Shown: positions 8,050 through 15,233 of the stretch, in pieces
Position numbering within the stretch: the first letter of the stretch is position 1
Layout: the number at the start of each line of letters is the position of its first letter
The notes under the pieces: model-generated
Told to the model about the DNA's origin: nothing
The model's database searches: none
The model's input: only the letters and a program-made list of their open reading frames with translations
Translations under genes and position numbers: made by a program
Assembly (NCBI GenBank): GCA_041623895.1
Contig: JBFJVZ010000137.1
Coordinates: 1 to 16,354 of the forward strand
Direction of reading: 5' to 3'
Length of the DNA stretch: 16,354 bases
Source of the DNA: JBFJVZ01 sp041623895
GTDB taxonomy: Bacteria > Planctomycetota > Planctomycetia > Pirellulales > Pirellulaceae

Positions 8050-8070
8050 TGCCAAAGGCCCGCTTTGGCA
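8050..8070. promoter_or_regulatory. Perfect 8-bp inverted repeat between mcsB and hsp20
   Basis: TGCCAAAG and CTTTGGCA flank a 5-base GC spacer, about 93 bp before the hsp20 start and 115 bp after the mcsB stop. It could be an operator for hsp20 or the stem of an mcsB terminator, but there is no T run. It does not match CIRCE or the CtsR heptad direct repeat. A weaker CCGCC/GGCGG hairpin lies nearer mcsB, at 8137-8149. Confidence 0.4.
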
Positions 8071-8185
8071 CCCCACGAACGGATTCGACTTGTTTTTGGC
8101 AGCCATTGCCCCGTCGGAGCCGCAAAGGACATGGAACCGCCGGGGGCGGAGTCAAGTTACCTCGGCTGCTTGTCGAAGCCCCGGC

Positions 8186-9274
8186 TCAATTCAACTCGCC
8201 GTTGCCGTGTTGGCCGGTCAAGTGGCGTTGAAGATACGTTGCTCGTTCGATATTTCGATCGGAAGAACCGAGCAATCGTCCGTGAAGTTTTTGCAAATGC
8301 GCCGGCTGTGTATGGATAAAGAGCTTGTTGATCGTGCCGACTTGAACGTCGTCGATTAAGCCCAGGTTCACGCCCATGCGAACCTTGGACAAGTAGTGCA
8401 TCGTTTCCTCGCTGCTAATTTTCTTTGCCGTGCTCAGGATTCCCAGAGCCCGGCTGACGTCATCGTGCAAATCTTGCTGGCTCTGATCGACCAGGAAGGA
8501 TCTCGCTTTGCGTTCGTATTCGATGATCCGCGGGACGACTTCGTCGCCGATCAATTCAAGCAGTTTTTCCTCGCTGTGCCCCAGCGTGATTTGGTTGCTA
8601 ACCTGATAAAAGTCGCCGGTGTACTGCGATCCCTCACCATACAGACCGCGCACGGTGACATTGATTCGCTGCATGCTGCGGAACACTTTTTCGATTTGCC
8701 GCGTGATCACCAATGCGGGCAAGTGCAACATGACGCTGACGCGAAGTCCCGTGCCGACATTGGTGGGACAAGCGGTTAGATAACCGTACTTGGGATGGAA
8801 GGCATACAGGATCGCGGCTTCCAGTTTATCATCCAACGCATTGATTTGCTTCCAGGCATTTCGCAGGTCCAGGCCACTGTTCATGACTTGGATGCGCAGG
8901 TGATCTTCTTCGTTGATCATCACGCTGTAGCGTTCGGTGGGATCGATTGCGACGGCGCGGGAACCCTCCGCTTCGGCAATTTCTCGGCTAATCAATTGGC
9001 GTTCGACCAAGAACTGCCGATCGATTTCCGACAACTGCTCGATATCGATGTAGCAGATGTTTTCCCAGCCATCCAGCGATTCCATTCTGGCGCGAACGGT
9101 ACGTTCAATACTGACGCGGTCTTCATCGCTACAGCGGCGAATGAAAGGAAAGTCCGCAAGGTTGCGAGCCAGCCGGATGCGACTGCTGATGACGATGTCC
9201 GATTCCGGGCCCGTCCCCCGCATCCACTCACCTGAGCTTTGAGCCAGATCGTCAAAGTCCGCGCCGCGTTTCAC
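8186..9274 (-). CDS. mcsB: Protein-arginine kinase McsB
   Basis: A 362-residue member of the phosphagen kinase fold that phosphorylates arginines on proteins; in Bacillus this marks substrates for ClpCP. Seen motifs are GPESDIVISSRIRLARN (22-38, ATP binding), MINEEDHLRIQ (119-129, catalytic acids), CPTNVGTGLR (169-178, with the phosphagen kinase Cys) and RGLYGEGS (209-216). Near the C-terminus RNIERA (340-345) aligns with the RDxxRA phosphoarginine-sensing motif of McsB, with Asp replaced by Asn. The start is GTG at 9272-9274; the residues before GPESDIV align with Bacillus McsB, so a later ATG at codon 18 is less likely. It lies 46 bp after mcsA, a tight operon. No ctsR or clpC adjoins it, unlike the Firmicute operon. 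Confidence 0.95.
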   Translation of the reverse strand: MKRGADFDDLAQSSGEWMRGTGPESDIVISSRIRLARNLADFPFIRRCSDEDRVSIERTVRARMESLDGWENICYIDIEQLSEIDRQFLVERQLISREIAEAEGSRAVAIDPTERYSVMINEEDHLRIQVMNSGLDLRNAWKQINALDDKLEAAILYAFHPKYGYLTACPTNVGTGLRVSVMLHLPALVITRQIEKVFRSMQRINVTVRGLYGEGSQYTGDFYQVSNQITLGHSEEKLLELIGDEVVPRIIEYERKARSFLVDQSQQDLHDDVSRALGILSTAKKISSEETMHYLSKVRMGVNLGLIDDVQVGTINKLFIHTQPAHLQKLHGRLLGSSDRNIERATYLQRHLTGQHGNGELN

Positions 9275-9320
9275 TCGTAATTGTCTCCGTTATTTAAACC
9301 GCCCGACACGATTTGTCGCA

Positions 9321-9851
9321 TCAAGCGTCAGTTTCCGATTCGTCCGCAACACTGCCCTCGGTCTCAATACGCTGCAACTCGTCCCGAATCTCCGAGGCAC
9401 GTTCGTAGTCTTCGCGTTCGACTGCTTCTTCCATGTCGCGACGCAGATGAATCATCTGAGCTTGCAAATCGGCGGTTGCCGCAGCCCGCTTGGGTCGTTT
9501 ACCAACATGTACCGTCGCATCATGAACATTTCTCAACAGCGGTGTCAGATCCGAGTCAAAGTGCGTGTAATCGTAGGGACAGCCGAGCCTTCCGGAGTTG
9601 CGAAACTCAAAAAAAGTGATGCCGCAAACCGGACATTCTTTCTGGTCCAGTTCCTCCAACTCTTGTTTTGTCTGCCCCAAGTTCAGCTGCTTTGCCAAAG
9701 CGCCGGCAATCGAAGCCGCAGATTCCATCGAATCCTTCTGCAAAAACCCCCGCGCGTGCTCTTCGCACAGGTGCATGACCTGTGGCCCGGTTGGCTCGGT
9801 CAACTCAGTGATGTGAAAGGTGGCTGGCTTTTCACAGTATTGGCATTTCAT
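9321..9851 (-). CDS. mcsA: McsA-like activator of McsB (UvrB/UvrC motif zinc protein)
   Basis: A 176-residue adaptor expected to activate McsB. The N-terminus MKCQYCEKPATFHIT, with a later LCEEHA, forms a first zinc site (CxxC...CxxH). The second cluster is CPVCGITFFEFRNSGRLGC followed by PYDY. It shows CxxC and one further Cys, but the fourth ligand position is Asp. The C-terminal UVR motif is clear in MEEAVEREDYERASEIRDEL. The ATG at 9849-9851 was chosen because GCGGAG precedes it by about 7 bases and the protein then opens on the zinc motif. An in-frame TTG at 9957 adds 36 residues unlike the family. mcsB follows after 46 bp. trpE is divergent across a 295-bp gap. Confidence 0.92.
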   Translation of the reverse strand: MKCQYCEKPATFHITELTEPTGPQVMHLCEEHARGFLQKDSMESAASIAGALAKQLNLGQTKQELEELDQKECPVCGITFFEFRNSGRLGCPYDYTHFDSDLTPLLRNVHDATVHVGKRPKRAAATADLQAQMIHLRRDMEEAVEREDYERASEIRDELQRIETEGSVADESETDA

Positions 9852-10146
9852 GATCAGCTCCGCCTCGCGTCCAAAACCAGCACATTGACGTAAATCTTTG
9901 GCTTCAAACGAGTAAAGAAAAAGACAAAGGGATTCTATCGTCGGCCAAGGTGGTGTCAACGTGAACCCCGCTGTGCGGCACTCGCCTCTGGCACAATGAC
10001 GGGACCGAAAACCGCATGATCACGGCTGGCCGCCCGTCCCCTACACGTCAAGGAATGATCGGCCGACACTATTAGTGCCGAGCCCTGTTGCCCGATAGCC
10101 AGATCCCAACGCAAACATCATTCAAAATTGACCGGCATTCGCTTCC
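9852..10146. promoter_or_regulatory. Divergent mcsA/trpE intergenic region
   Basis: This 295-bp gap must carry start signals for mcsAB (leftward) and trpE (rightward). The mcsA side has a good GGAG ribosome site, while trpE has none visible. An 11-base palindrome CACTATTAGTG at 10067-10077 lies about 70 bp before trpE and might be an operator. It does not look like the enteric TrpR site. I see no leader peptide rich in Trp codons, no T-box and no heat-shock operator. Confidence 0.4.
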
Positions 10147-11661
10147 ATGCATACGCCCTGTTTCGACGATTTCGCCGACCTCGCCACGATCCACGAATTC
10201 GTCCCCGTTTACCGTCGCTTGTTGAGCGACACTCTGACGCCGGTTTCCGCCTTTCGGCTGCTTGACTCGGGTGGCCCCGCCTGCTTGTTCGAGAGCGTCG
10301 TGGGCGGCGAAAAGGTTGGACGCTTCAGTTTTCTGGCTGCCGAGCCCATGCAGCGGTTCAGCGCCAAACGTGATCAGATCACCGTCACCGACTTGTCCGA
10401 CGGCGCGATACAACAATCCACGGCTACGGATCCAGTCGATGCTTTTCGCAAACATTTTCATTACCGCGTCGCACAGATCGAAGGCTTGCCTCCGTTCGTT
10501 GGCGGCGCCATCGGCTACGCCGGCTACGACGTTGTCCGTTATGTTGAGAATCTGCCGAATGCTCCGCCAGATGACCGCGACTTGCCCGACTTGGATTTTT
10601 CCTTCTTTCACACTCTTTGCGTTTTTGATCACGTCGATAAAACGATCACCGTGATTTCCCTGGCCGATTGCCGCAGCGCGAATTCGCCAGATCAATTTAC
10701 GCTCGCCTATCAATCGGCTTGCCAGCGAGTAGACGCAACGATCGAGAAACTTTCCAGCAACGTGGCCCTGAAACCGGTGGAATGGAACCCCGACCAATGG
10801 CAAGCGGAAAGTGCCAAACATCCACTGCAAGTCACCTCTAACTTCACGCGTGAAGCCTTTTGCCAGGCCGTTCGCGAATGCGTGGAATACATCCGCGCCG
10901 GCGATATCTTTCAAGTCGTCCCCAGCCAGCGGCTCTCCGTCAAGACAGATGTCGACCCGCTGGAAATCTACCGTTCCCTGCGGGTCGTCAATCCCAGCCC
11001 CTTCATGTTTTTTGTCCGCACACCTGATTGCGTGTTGGTCGGGTGTTCGCCGGAAATCATGTGCCGCGTCTCCGATCGTACCGTGACCGTGCGACCGCTG
11101 GCCGGAACTCGCAAGCGCGGCCGCACCGAAAAAGAAGACAAAGCACTGGAACAAGAGTTGTTGGCCGATCCCAAAGAACGGGCCGAGCACGTCATGCTGG
11201 TAGACCTGGGCCGCAACGATGTCGGCCGCGTGGCCAAATTCGGCACGATCGAGTTAACCGAAGTCATGGTCGTGGAACGATACAGTCACGTCATGCACAT
11301 CAGCAGCGAGGTCCAAGGCACACTCCGCGACGACTTGGATGCCTTCGACGCATTGAAAGCTTGCGTGCCCGCAGGAACCGTTTCAGGCGCGCCGAAAGTC
11401 CGAGCAATGGAGATCATCGACTCGATCGAACCTCATCGACGCGGCCCCTACGCCGGCGCCGTGGGCTACATCGATTATCGCGGCAACATGGATACTTGCA
11501 TCGCGCTACGCACAATGGTCATCAAGGATGGTATCGTGCACGTGCAAGCCGGTTGTGGAGTCGTCGCCGACAGCGACCCCGAAGCCGAATACGAAGAAAC
11601 GCTGAATAAAGCCAAAGCGCTGATCGCAGCGATCGAATTGACCGCGCAGCGAGTGAGCTAG
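10147..11661 (+). CDS. trpE: Anthranilate synthase component I
   Basis: A 504-residue enzyme making anthranilate from chorismate, the first committed step of tryptophan synthesis, with ammonia delivered by TrpG. The N-terminal FRLLDSGGPACLFESV (about 36-51) occupies the place of the LLES tryptophan feedback site. The chorismate-binding domain has AGDIFQVVPSQR (251-262), VRPLAGTRKRG (315-325), DLGRNDVGRV (353-362), PAGTVSGAPKVRAMEII (408-424) and GAVGYIDYRGNMDTCIALRT (437-456). The GDIFQVV and DLGRNDVGRV forms favour TrpE over the paralogues PabB and MenF. The start ATG has no clear Shine-Dalgarno. No trpG or other trp gene adjoins it, so the pathway is scattered. A palindromic repeat begins 12-20 bp past the stop and may end transcription. 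Confidence 0.95.
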   Translation: MHTPCFDDFADLATIHEFVPVYRRLLSDTLTPVSAFRLLDSGGPACLFESVVGGEKVGRFSFLAAEPMQRFSAKRDQITVTDLSDGAIQQSTATDPVDAFRKHFHYRVAQIEGLPPFVGGAIGYAGYDVVRYVENLPNAPPDDRDLPDLDFSFFHTLCVFDHVDKTITVISLADCRSANSPDQFTLAYQSACQRVDATIEKLSSNVALKPVEWNPDQWQAESAKHPLQVTSNFTREAFCQAVRECVEYIRAGDIFQVVPSQRLSVKTDVDPLEIYRSLRVVNPSPFMFFVRTPDCVLVGCSPEIMCRVSDRTVTVRPLAGTRKRGRTEKEDKALEQELLADPKERAEHVMLVDLGRNDVGRVAKFGTIELTEVMVVERYSHVMHISSEVQGTLRDDLDAFDALKACVPAGTVSGAPKVRAMEIIDSIEPHRRGPYAGAVGYIDYRGNMDTCIALRTMVIKDGIVHVQAGCGVVADSDPEAEYEETLNKAKALIAAIELTAQRVS

Positions 11662-11672
11662 TGCATTTTCAA

Positions 11673-11731
11673 ATATCTCGTAGGCCAGGACTTGTCCTGG
11701 CAATTTGGCGCCAGGACAAGTCCTGGCCTAC
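11673..11731. repeat. Perfect 22-bp inverted repeat, double copy of the dispersed palindrome
   Basis: Arms 11680-11701 and 11710-11731 are exact reverse complements around an 8-base spacer (AATTTGGC). Each arm itself contains a palindrome, GCCAGGAC and GTCCTGGC around two bases, so the whole is a palindrome of palindromes. Bases 11673-11696 also occur inverted at 1-24, including flanking bases outside the stem. It lies right after trpE and could act as a stem-type terminator, though no T run follows. Confidence 0.9.
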
Positions 11732-11883
11732 CGATGATCCCACATCAATGATGAAATTGCTCTAGCAGGCACACGTTGCGCTCGGTTTGCACGTGCGCTG
11801 TTGCCTGCCGCTCAGCGTCGTTACGAAGCCGAAGCGTCCGTTTTCTTGCGCATTTCGATCGTGCCGGAGGCTCGGCAGCCGAT

Positions 11884-11928
11884 AGCCTGGGGCGCGAGCC
11901 ACAAAGGGATGGGCTCGCGCCCCAGGCT
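11884..11928. repeat. Perfect 17-bp GC-rich hairpin
   Basis: AGCCTGGGGCGCGAGCC (11884-11900) is exactly complementary to 11912-11928, with an 11-base loop ACAAAGGGATG. Its sequence differs from the repeat at 11673-11731, so it is a second repeat type in the same 371-bp gap between trpE and the LVIVD gene. No ORF, RNA gene or promoter motif is evident in the rest of that gap. This kind of element is likely present elsewhere in the genome. Confidence 0.85.
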
Positions 11929-12032
11929 TGATGCGATCGCCGCTCCGCGGCTAAAAATCGCAACTTCAAAACTCGCTCGCGACCCCGCGGGGCCGTTGAT
12001 TAGGATATGCAGATCAATCTCAGGTCAACAAC

Positions 12033-13181
12033 ATGCTCCGCCTCCTGCCGCTGCTAGCTCTGATTTTCGCACTTGCCAGTTCTCGCCCCGCGGACGGGCA
12101 AACATCATCAACCGCAGCAGCGGTCAGCCACTGGTTCGAGCTTGCTGCTGAATTGGTCGACGACGAAGCCTTGGCCGAACCCCACGACGTCCAATTGCAA
12201 GGTGATCTCGCTTACATTCCCGGCAAAGGCGGCTCGATCGCGATCGTCGATGTTGCCGAGCCGGCAATGCCCCAGCTGATCTGGCATCGCTGTGATCCCG
12301 ATGCTCTGCCCAATATCGAAACGGTGTTGCCGCTGGGCAAGTATCTGCTATTGGGGGCACGAGACTTTCACTGGCTGGATGTTTCTGACCCGGCCAATCC
12401 TTCGCTTGTCCAAACAATTTCCGACCGAGATCGAATCGACCATCTCAATGGCCTGGTGAAACGAGGGAACTACATCTTCGCGGCGGCCAAGACCGGCTGG
12501 ATTGATGTCTTCGACGTCAGTGACTTGACCGCGCCAACGATCTTGACGGCCTTGGATGTCCGTCATACGCACGGCTTGAAAAAGCCACATGACATCGATT
12601 TCCTCGATCAGTATGTGGTCATCGTCGATTCGCAAGACTTTGCCGGACCAGTCGGCAAGCTAGCGATCTTCAAAGCCTTCAACTGCGCAGGCCAGTTACT
12701 CGCCGATGATCAGTGGGAATGCGTGGGCACGGTTGAAGCGGCCGAATTAATCGGGGCCAACCGCCTGCAGGTTTCCGGTCGCTACGCGTTTGTGTGCGGC
12801 AGCTGGATGCCGGAAGCACGTGCAGAACTAAGCCACGAAGTCTCGGCCAAATTCTCTGTCGTCGATCTTGCGAATCCGGCCGTCCCCGCGGTCGTTGCTT
12901 CCCTGCCGTTTTCCGATTTACGAGGTCCCAACGGATTAACGATTGCCGGCAAAGTTGCTTTCGTAGCTGGCGGGCAGACGATCGAGGCGGTCGACATATC
13001 CAACCCCAGGCAGCCGGTACAAATCGGTACTCAAAAGATCAACACACTTCCGCCCGGTGCCGACAACCTTCACGACCTGGTCTATCGCGATGGGTATCTG
13101 TTCGTCAGTTGCCAAAGCGAAAACCGATTCGCCATTTTGAAAATCACGGACCAGAGAATCTTGAAGTTGGCGGAACCTTAG
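12033..13181 (+). CDS. Secreted LVIVD-repeat beta-propeller protein
   Basis: A 382-residue protein with an N-terminal signal peptide (RLLPLLALIFALASS, cleavage probably near ADG-Q at 20-23), so it is exported. The mature part repeats a propeller blade motif: SIAIVDVAEPAMP (68-80), FHWLDVSDPANP (112-123), WIDVFDVSDLTAP (156-168), KFSVVDLANPAVP (273-285) and IEAVDISNPRQP (317-328). Each is preceded by a hydrophobic strand. His-Asp pairs recur at the start of blades (EPHDV, KPHDI, NLHDL). The repeats match the LVIVD family, surface or periplasmic proteins whose molecular role is mostly unknown. No catalytic domain or anchor is seen. The start ATG has CAGG about 10 bases upstream. It stands alone between repeat-filled gaps. 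Confidence 0.88.
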   Translation: MLRLLPLLALIFALASSRPADGQTSSTAAAVSHWFELAAELVDDEALAEPHDVQLQGDLAYIPGKGGSIAIVDVAEPAMPQLIWHRCDPDALPNIETVLPLGKYLLLGARDFHWLDVSDPANPSLVQTISDRDRIDHLNGLVKRGNYIFAAAKTGWIDVFDVSDLTAPTILTALDVRHTHGLKKPHDIDFLDQYVVIVDSQDFAGPVGKLAIFKAFNCAGQLLADDQWECVGTVEAAELIGANRLQVSGRYAFVCGSWMPEARAELSHEVSAKFSVVDLANPAVPAVVASLPFSDLRGPNGLTIAGKVAFVAGGQTIEAVDISNPRQPVQIGTQKINTLPPGADNLHDLVYRDGYLFVSCQSENRFAILKITDQRILKLAEP

Positions 13182-13323
13182 CGGCGGATCTAAGCACAAA
13201 AGGAAAGCTGAATGGTCCGTGCCCGGAAGACGCGTGCGGGGCTCTTAATACCAGCACGACGCGCCTTCGAGCTGGTAAGAACACTGTCGCGGCACACAAA
13301 AACTGACTTGAAGTACCACTAGC

Positions 13324-13454
13324 CTAGTGCTTTGTCCAGATTCAATCTTAGGGTGGTGGTCGTAGCCGATGTCGCCAGACTTCGGGGTATCTTGGAACGA
13401 ACCGAATTCTGGCGAATCCGGCTACCCTAAAGTCAAAAGTTGACAGAGCTCTAG
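13324..13454. repeat. 131-bp MITE-like imperfect inverted-repeat element
   Basis: The left arm (13324-13385) and right arm (13402-13454) are complementary along most of their length, about 40 of 53 positions by eye, around a 16-base loop. The left arm has one 9-base insertion. The inner 24-bp part (13362-13385 against 13402-13425) pairs at 20 of 24 positions. Both ends start with CTAG in inverted orientation. The left end overlaps another small palindrome, CACTAG-C-CTAGTG. No transposase or clear target duplication is seen. The right end covers the stop codon of the 75-residue leftward gene. Confidence 0.75.
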
Positions 13455-13678
13455 ACCCAATCCAGACCCGTCATCTGTCTCAAGCGTTCCTCGAAATCCC
13501 CAATCAGTCCGCCGACCATTACCCACTGGTCGGGATTGCGCAATTCGATCTCACCGAATTTGTTGATCCGGCAGATCGAATCGCCGGTCACACCTGCCTC
13601 GTGTAATTGTTTGAAATCGACCTCGCCTTCATTGACGACATCAAGCAATGTCTTGCCGGTTAATTCGATGAATTGCAT
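13451..13678 (-). CDS. Small hypothetical protein, 75 residues
   Basis: A short acidic cytoplasmic protein without a signal peptide, membrane helix or Cys pair. It opens MQFIELTGKTLLDVVNEGE and contains CRINKFGEIELRNPDQW in the middle. The composition looks like a genuine folded protein, and GGAA lies about 12 bases before the ATG at 13676-13678. I do not recognise a named family. The final codons lie against a repeat element that supplies the TAG stop, so the natural C-terminus may have been altered by insertion. No neighbour suggests a function. Confidence 0.65.
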   Translation of the reverse strand: MQFIELTGKTLLDVVNEGEVDFKQLHEAGVTGDSICRINKFGEIELRNPDQWVMVGGLIGDFEERLRQMTGLDWV

Positions 13679-13760
13679 GCTGGCTTCATTCCTTCTACGT
13701 AAATACTGTTATCCCTGGCGATGTTGTTCAAACCGTGCATCGTTCAATGTCCCTGCTAGC

Positions 13761-14036
13761 TTAAGGATACGGGCACCAAGTGGTATCCGGCTGACGAATA
13801 TCTGGGGGGGTGATGTCGGTGTTGTACCATCTGTCTTTGGGATCATCAAAACAGCCGATTTGCAGTTTCATGTTCCTGGGGCGCTGCGGGAGGTCGATTT
13901 CGAGTGTTTGCAAACTCAATCCCAAACCGTGTTTTTGGTTCTTGGATTGATCTGCGGTTGATCTTGGTTTGACAGTCTTCAAGAGTGTAAGCTGGCCGTC
14001 TGACGGAAATAAGAGGCTTACATCAAGAGTGATCAT
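13761..14036 (-). CDS. Doubtful 91-residue ORF in the gap before the glycosyltransferase gene
   Basis: The only ORF candidate in the 364-bp gap 13679-14042. From ATG at 14034-14036 it encodes MITLDVSLLFPSDGQ and ends in PDTTWCPYP. Codon choice is not absurd, and the stretch LQTLEIDLPQRPRNMKLQIG looks protein-like. However, there is no ribosome binding site and no recognised family, and the frame stays open upstream into the opposite-strand glycosyltransferase gene. It may be a remnant or chance ORF. Apart from a run of seven G bases near 13804, I see nothing else in this gap. Confidence 0.25.
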   Translation of the reverse strand: MITLDVSLLFPSDGQLTLLKTVKPRSTADQSKNQKHGLGLSLQTLEIDLPQRPRNMKLQIGCFDDPKDRWYNTDITPPDIRQPDTTWCPYP

Positions 14037-14042
14037 TAACGG

Positions 14043-15149
14043 ATGATTGATCTGTGGATTAAAGCGCTGCTGAGATTTCCAAGGAATATCGGCCGCGCAC
14101 AGGAATACCTGGCAAGTAAACGATCGAGAGTGTGCAGATCCGCAACGGAAGCTCCCATTGTGTTGGACTTGCGGACACCGCAACTGCTGTTCGATTCCGG
14201 CCGACATCTGGCCTGTCTGGCCTACAACGCCAGATTGGCGGGATCAGCGACGCTACTGCGCTGCAGTCGTTTGCTGTTGGCCGAAATCTCAAGAAAACAA
14301 TTCGGTCAGGAGTTTCTCTCTGACCCTGATGTGACTTGGTTACCGCCCGAGACAGCAATTCCTCCGAACGCGCTATTGCTGTACGACGGAGACACTACGT
14401 TGACAGACGCAGCGCGATCGATGCGGTTGATGGTGGGGCGTGACATCTTGGGAAAAACCACCGTGATGCCTTATCCAATGCATCCGGCCACCCTGTCATT
14501 TCTGAATCAGATCGATCTTCCCTCGTTGCGTGAAACATCCAGAAACATCAAAGTCTTTTTTGCCGGCACACAAGCCCCGCGGTACGGCCGTCCAAGGGTC
14601 ACTCAGGGCTTTGGCGTGCAAGATCGGATCGCGTTACTATCCACCGTTCGGCAACATCGCCACGATCGCGTCGTTGCCTCCCCGGAAAACATCACCAGCG
14701 ATAATGCCATCGTGCTGTCCGATTCACGCACCGATGCGATCGAGCCGGCCGATTGGTTGCCCACGCTTGCCAAGGCCGATTTCTTTCTTTGCTGCCCGGG
14801 CGCGGCTCAGCCGTTGTGCCACAACGTGATCGAGTCCATGAGTGTCGGTACGATTCCGCTGATTGAGTACGGCAACCGTTTGACTCCACCCCTGACCGAT
14901 GAAGTCAACGCCGTCTGTTTCCGCGGCTCTGGTGGGCTGAAGGAAGCACTGGATCGAATCGACCAGTTGCCGCCCGAACAAATCGCCACGATGCGCCAAA
15001 ACGTCGTCACTTACTACGAAAGCCATCTGCGGGGCGATCGATTTCTGGCCGAGCTGCGCGACGGCTACCCGAGAAGCGGGATCATCTGCATGCCGTTCAA
15101 TGACAAGAATTTCTTTCGCGGCAAATTCGCCGCAAATCGCGCTGCTTGA
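14043..15149 (+). CDS. Exostosin-like glycosyltransferase family protein
   Basis: A 368-residue protein likely to transfer a sugar during surface polysaccharide synthesis. The C-terminal half carries a nucleotide-sugar binding pattern of the exostosin/GT47 type: IKVFFAGTQAPR (169-180), then ADFFLCCPGAAQPLCHNVIESMSVGTIPLIEYG (245-277), where Cys-His and Glu264 precede a small hydrophobic loop. The N-terminal half is less conserved and contains LLLYDGDTTLTD. There is no signal peptide or membrane anchor, so it is cytoplasmic. The start ATG lacks a good ribosome site and could be slightly different. No other polysaccharide gene adjoins it. The dehydrogenase gene downstream is 84 bp away on the same strand and could be co-transcribed. 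The exact donor and acceptor cannot be told. Confidence 0.7.
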   Translation: MIDLWIKALLRFPRNIGRAQEYLASKRSRVCRSATEAPIVLDLRTPQLLFDSGRHLACLAYNARLAGSATLLRCSRLLLAEISRKQFGQEFLSDPDVTWLPPETAIPPNALLLYDGDTTLTDAARSMRLMVGRDILGKTTVMPYPMHPATLSFLNQIDLPSLRETSRNIKVFFAGTQAPRYGRPRVTQGFGVQDRIALLSTVRQHRHDRVVASPENITSDNAIVLSDSRTDAIEPADWLPTLAKADFFLCCPGAAQPLCHNVIESMSVGTIPLIEYGNRLTPPLTDEVNAVCFRGSGGLKEALDRIDQLPPEQIATMRQNVVTYYESHLRGDRFLAELRDGYPRSGIICMPFNDKNFFRGKFAANRAA

Positions 15150-15170
15150 GTCTGTGGTTAACGGCCACTA

Positions 15171-15214
15171 CTGGGAGCAGGATTTGAATCTGGTAGCTTG
15201 TGGGTCGCTCCCAG
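15171..15214. other. CTGGGAGC/GCTCCCAG inverted repeat in the gap before the dehydrogenase gene
   Basis: Perfect 8-bp arms at 15171-15178 and 15207-15214 flank a 28-base loop, between the glycosyltransferase stop and the dehydrogenase start. It could be a transcript hairpin or an operator. There is no T run, and its role is unknown. Confidence 0.35.
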
Positions 15215-15233
15215 ACGCGTGAAAGGAAACTGC

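Noticed and set aside
7914..8155. Short minus-strand open frames in the mcsB-hsp20 gap
   Set aside because: Basic, low-complexity translations without a ribosome site; they overlap the hsp20 start and the inverted repeat.
7958..8185. CIRCE or CtsR operator upstream of hsp20
   Set aside because: Neither the TTAGCACTC-N9-GAGTGCTAA element nor the CtsR heptad direct repeat is present.
10067..10077. CACTATTAGTG as a TrpR operator or trp attenuator part
   Set aside because: It does not resemble the known TrpR site, and there is no Trp-rich leader peptide or terminator stem; kept only as a note in the intergenic entry.
10072..11190. A 372-codon open frame on the minus strand opposite trpE
   Set aside because: It is the antisense shadow of a clearly conserved trpE, with low-complexity, family-less translation.
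11028..11609. A 193-codon plus-strand frame inside trpE
   Set aside because: Arg-rich out-of-frame translation of the conserved chorismate-binding domain.
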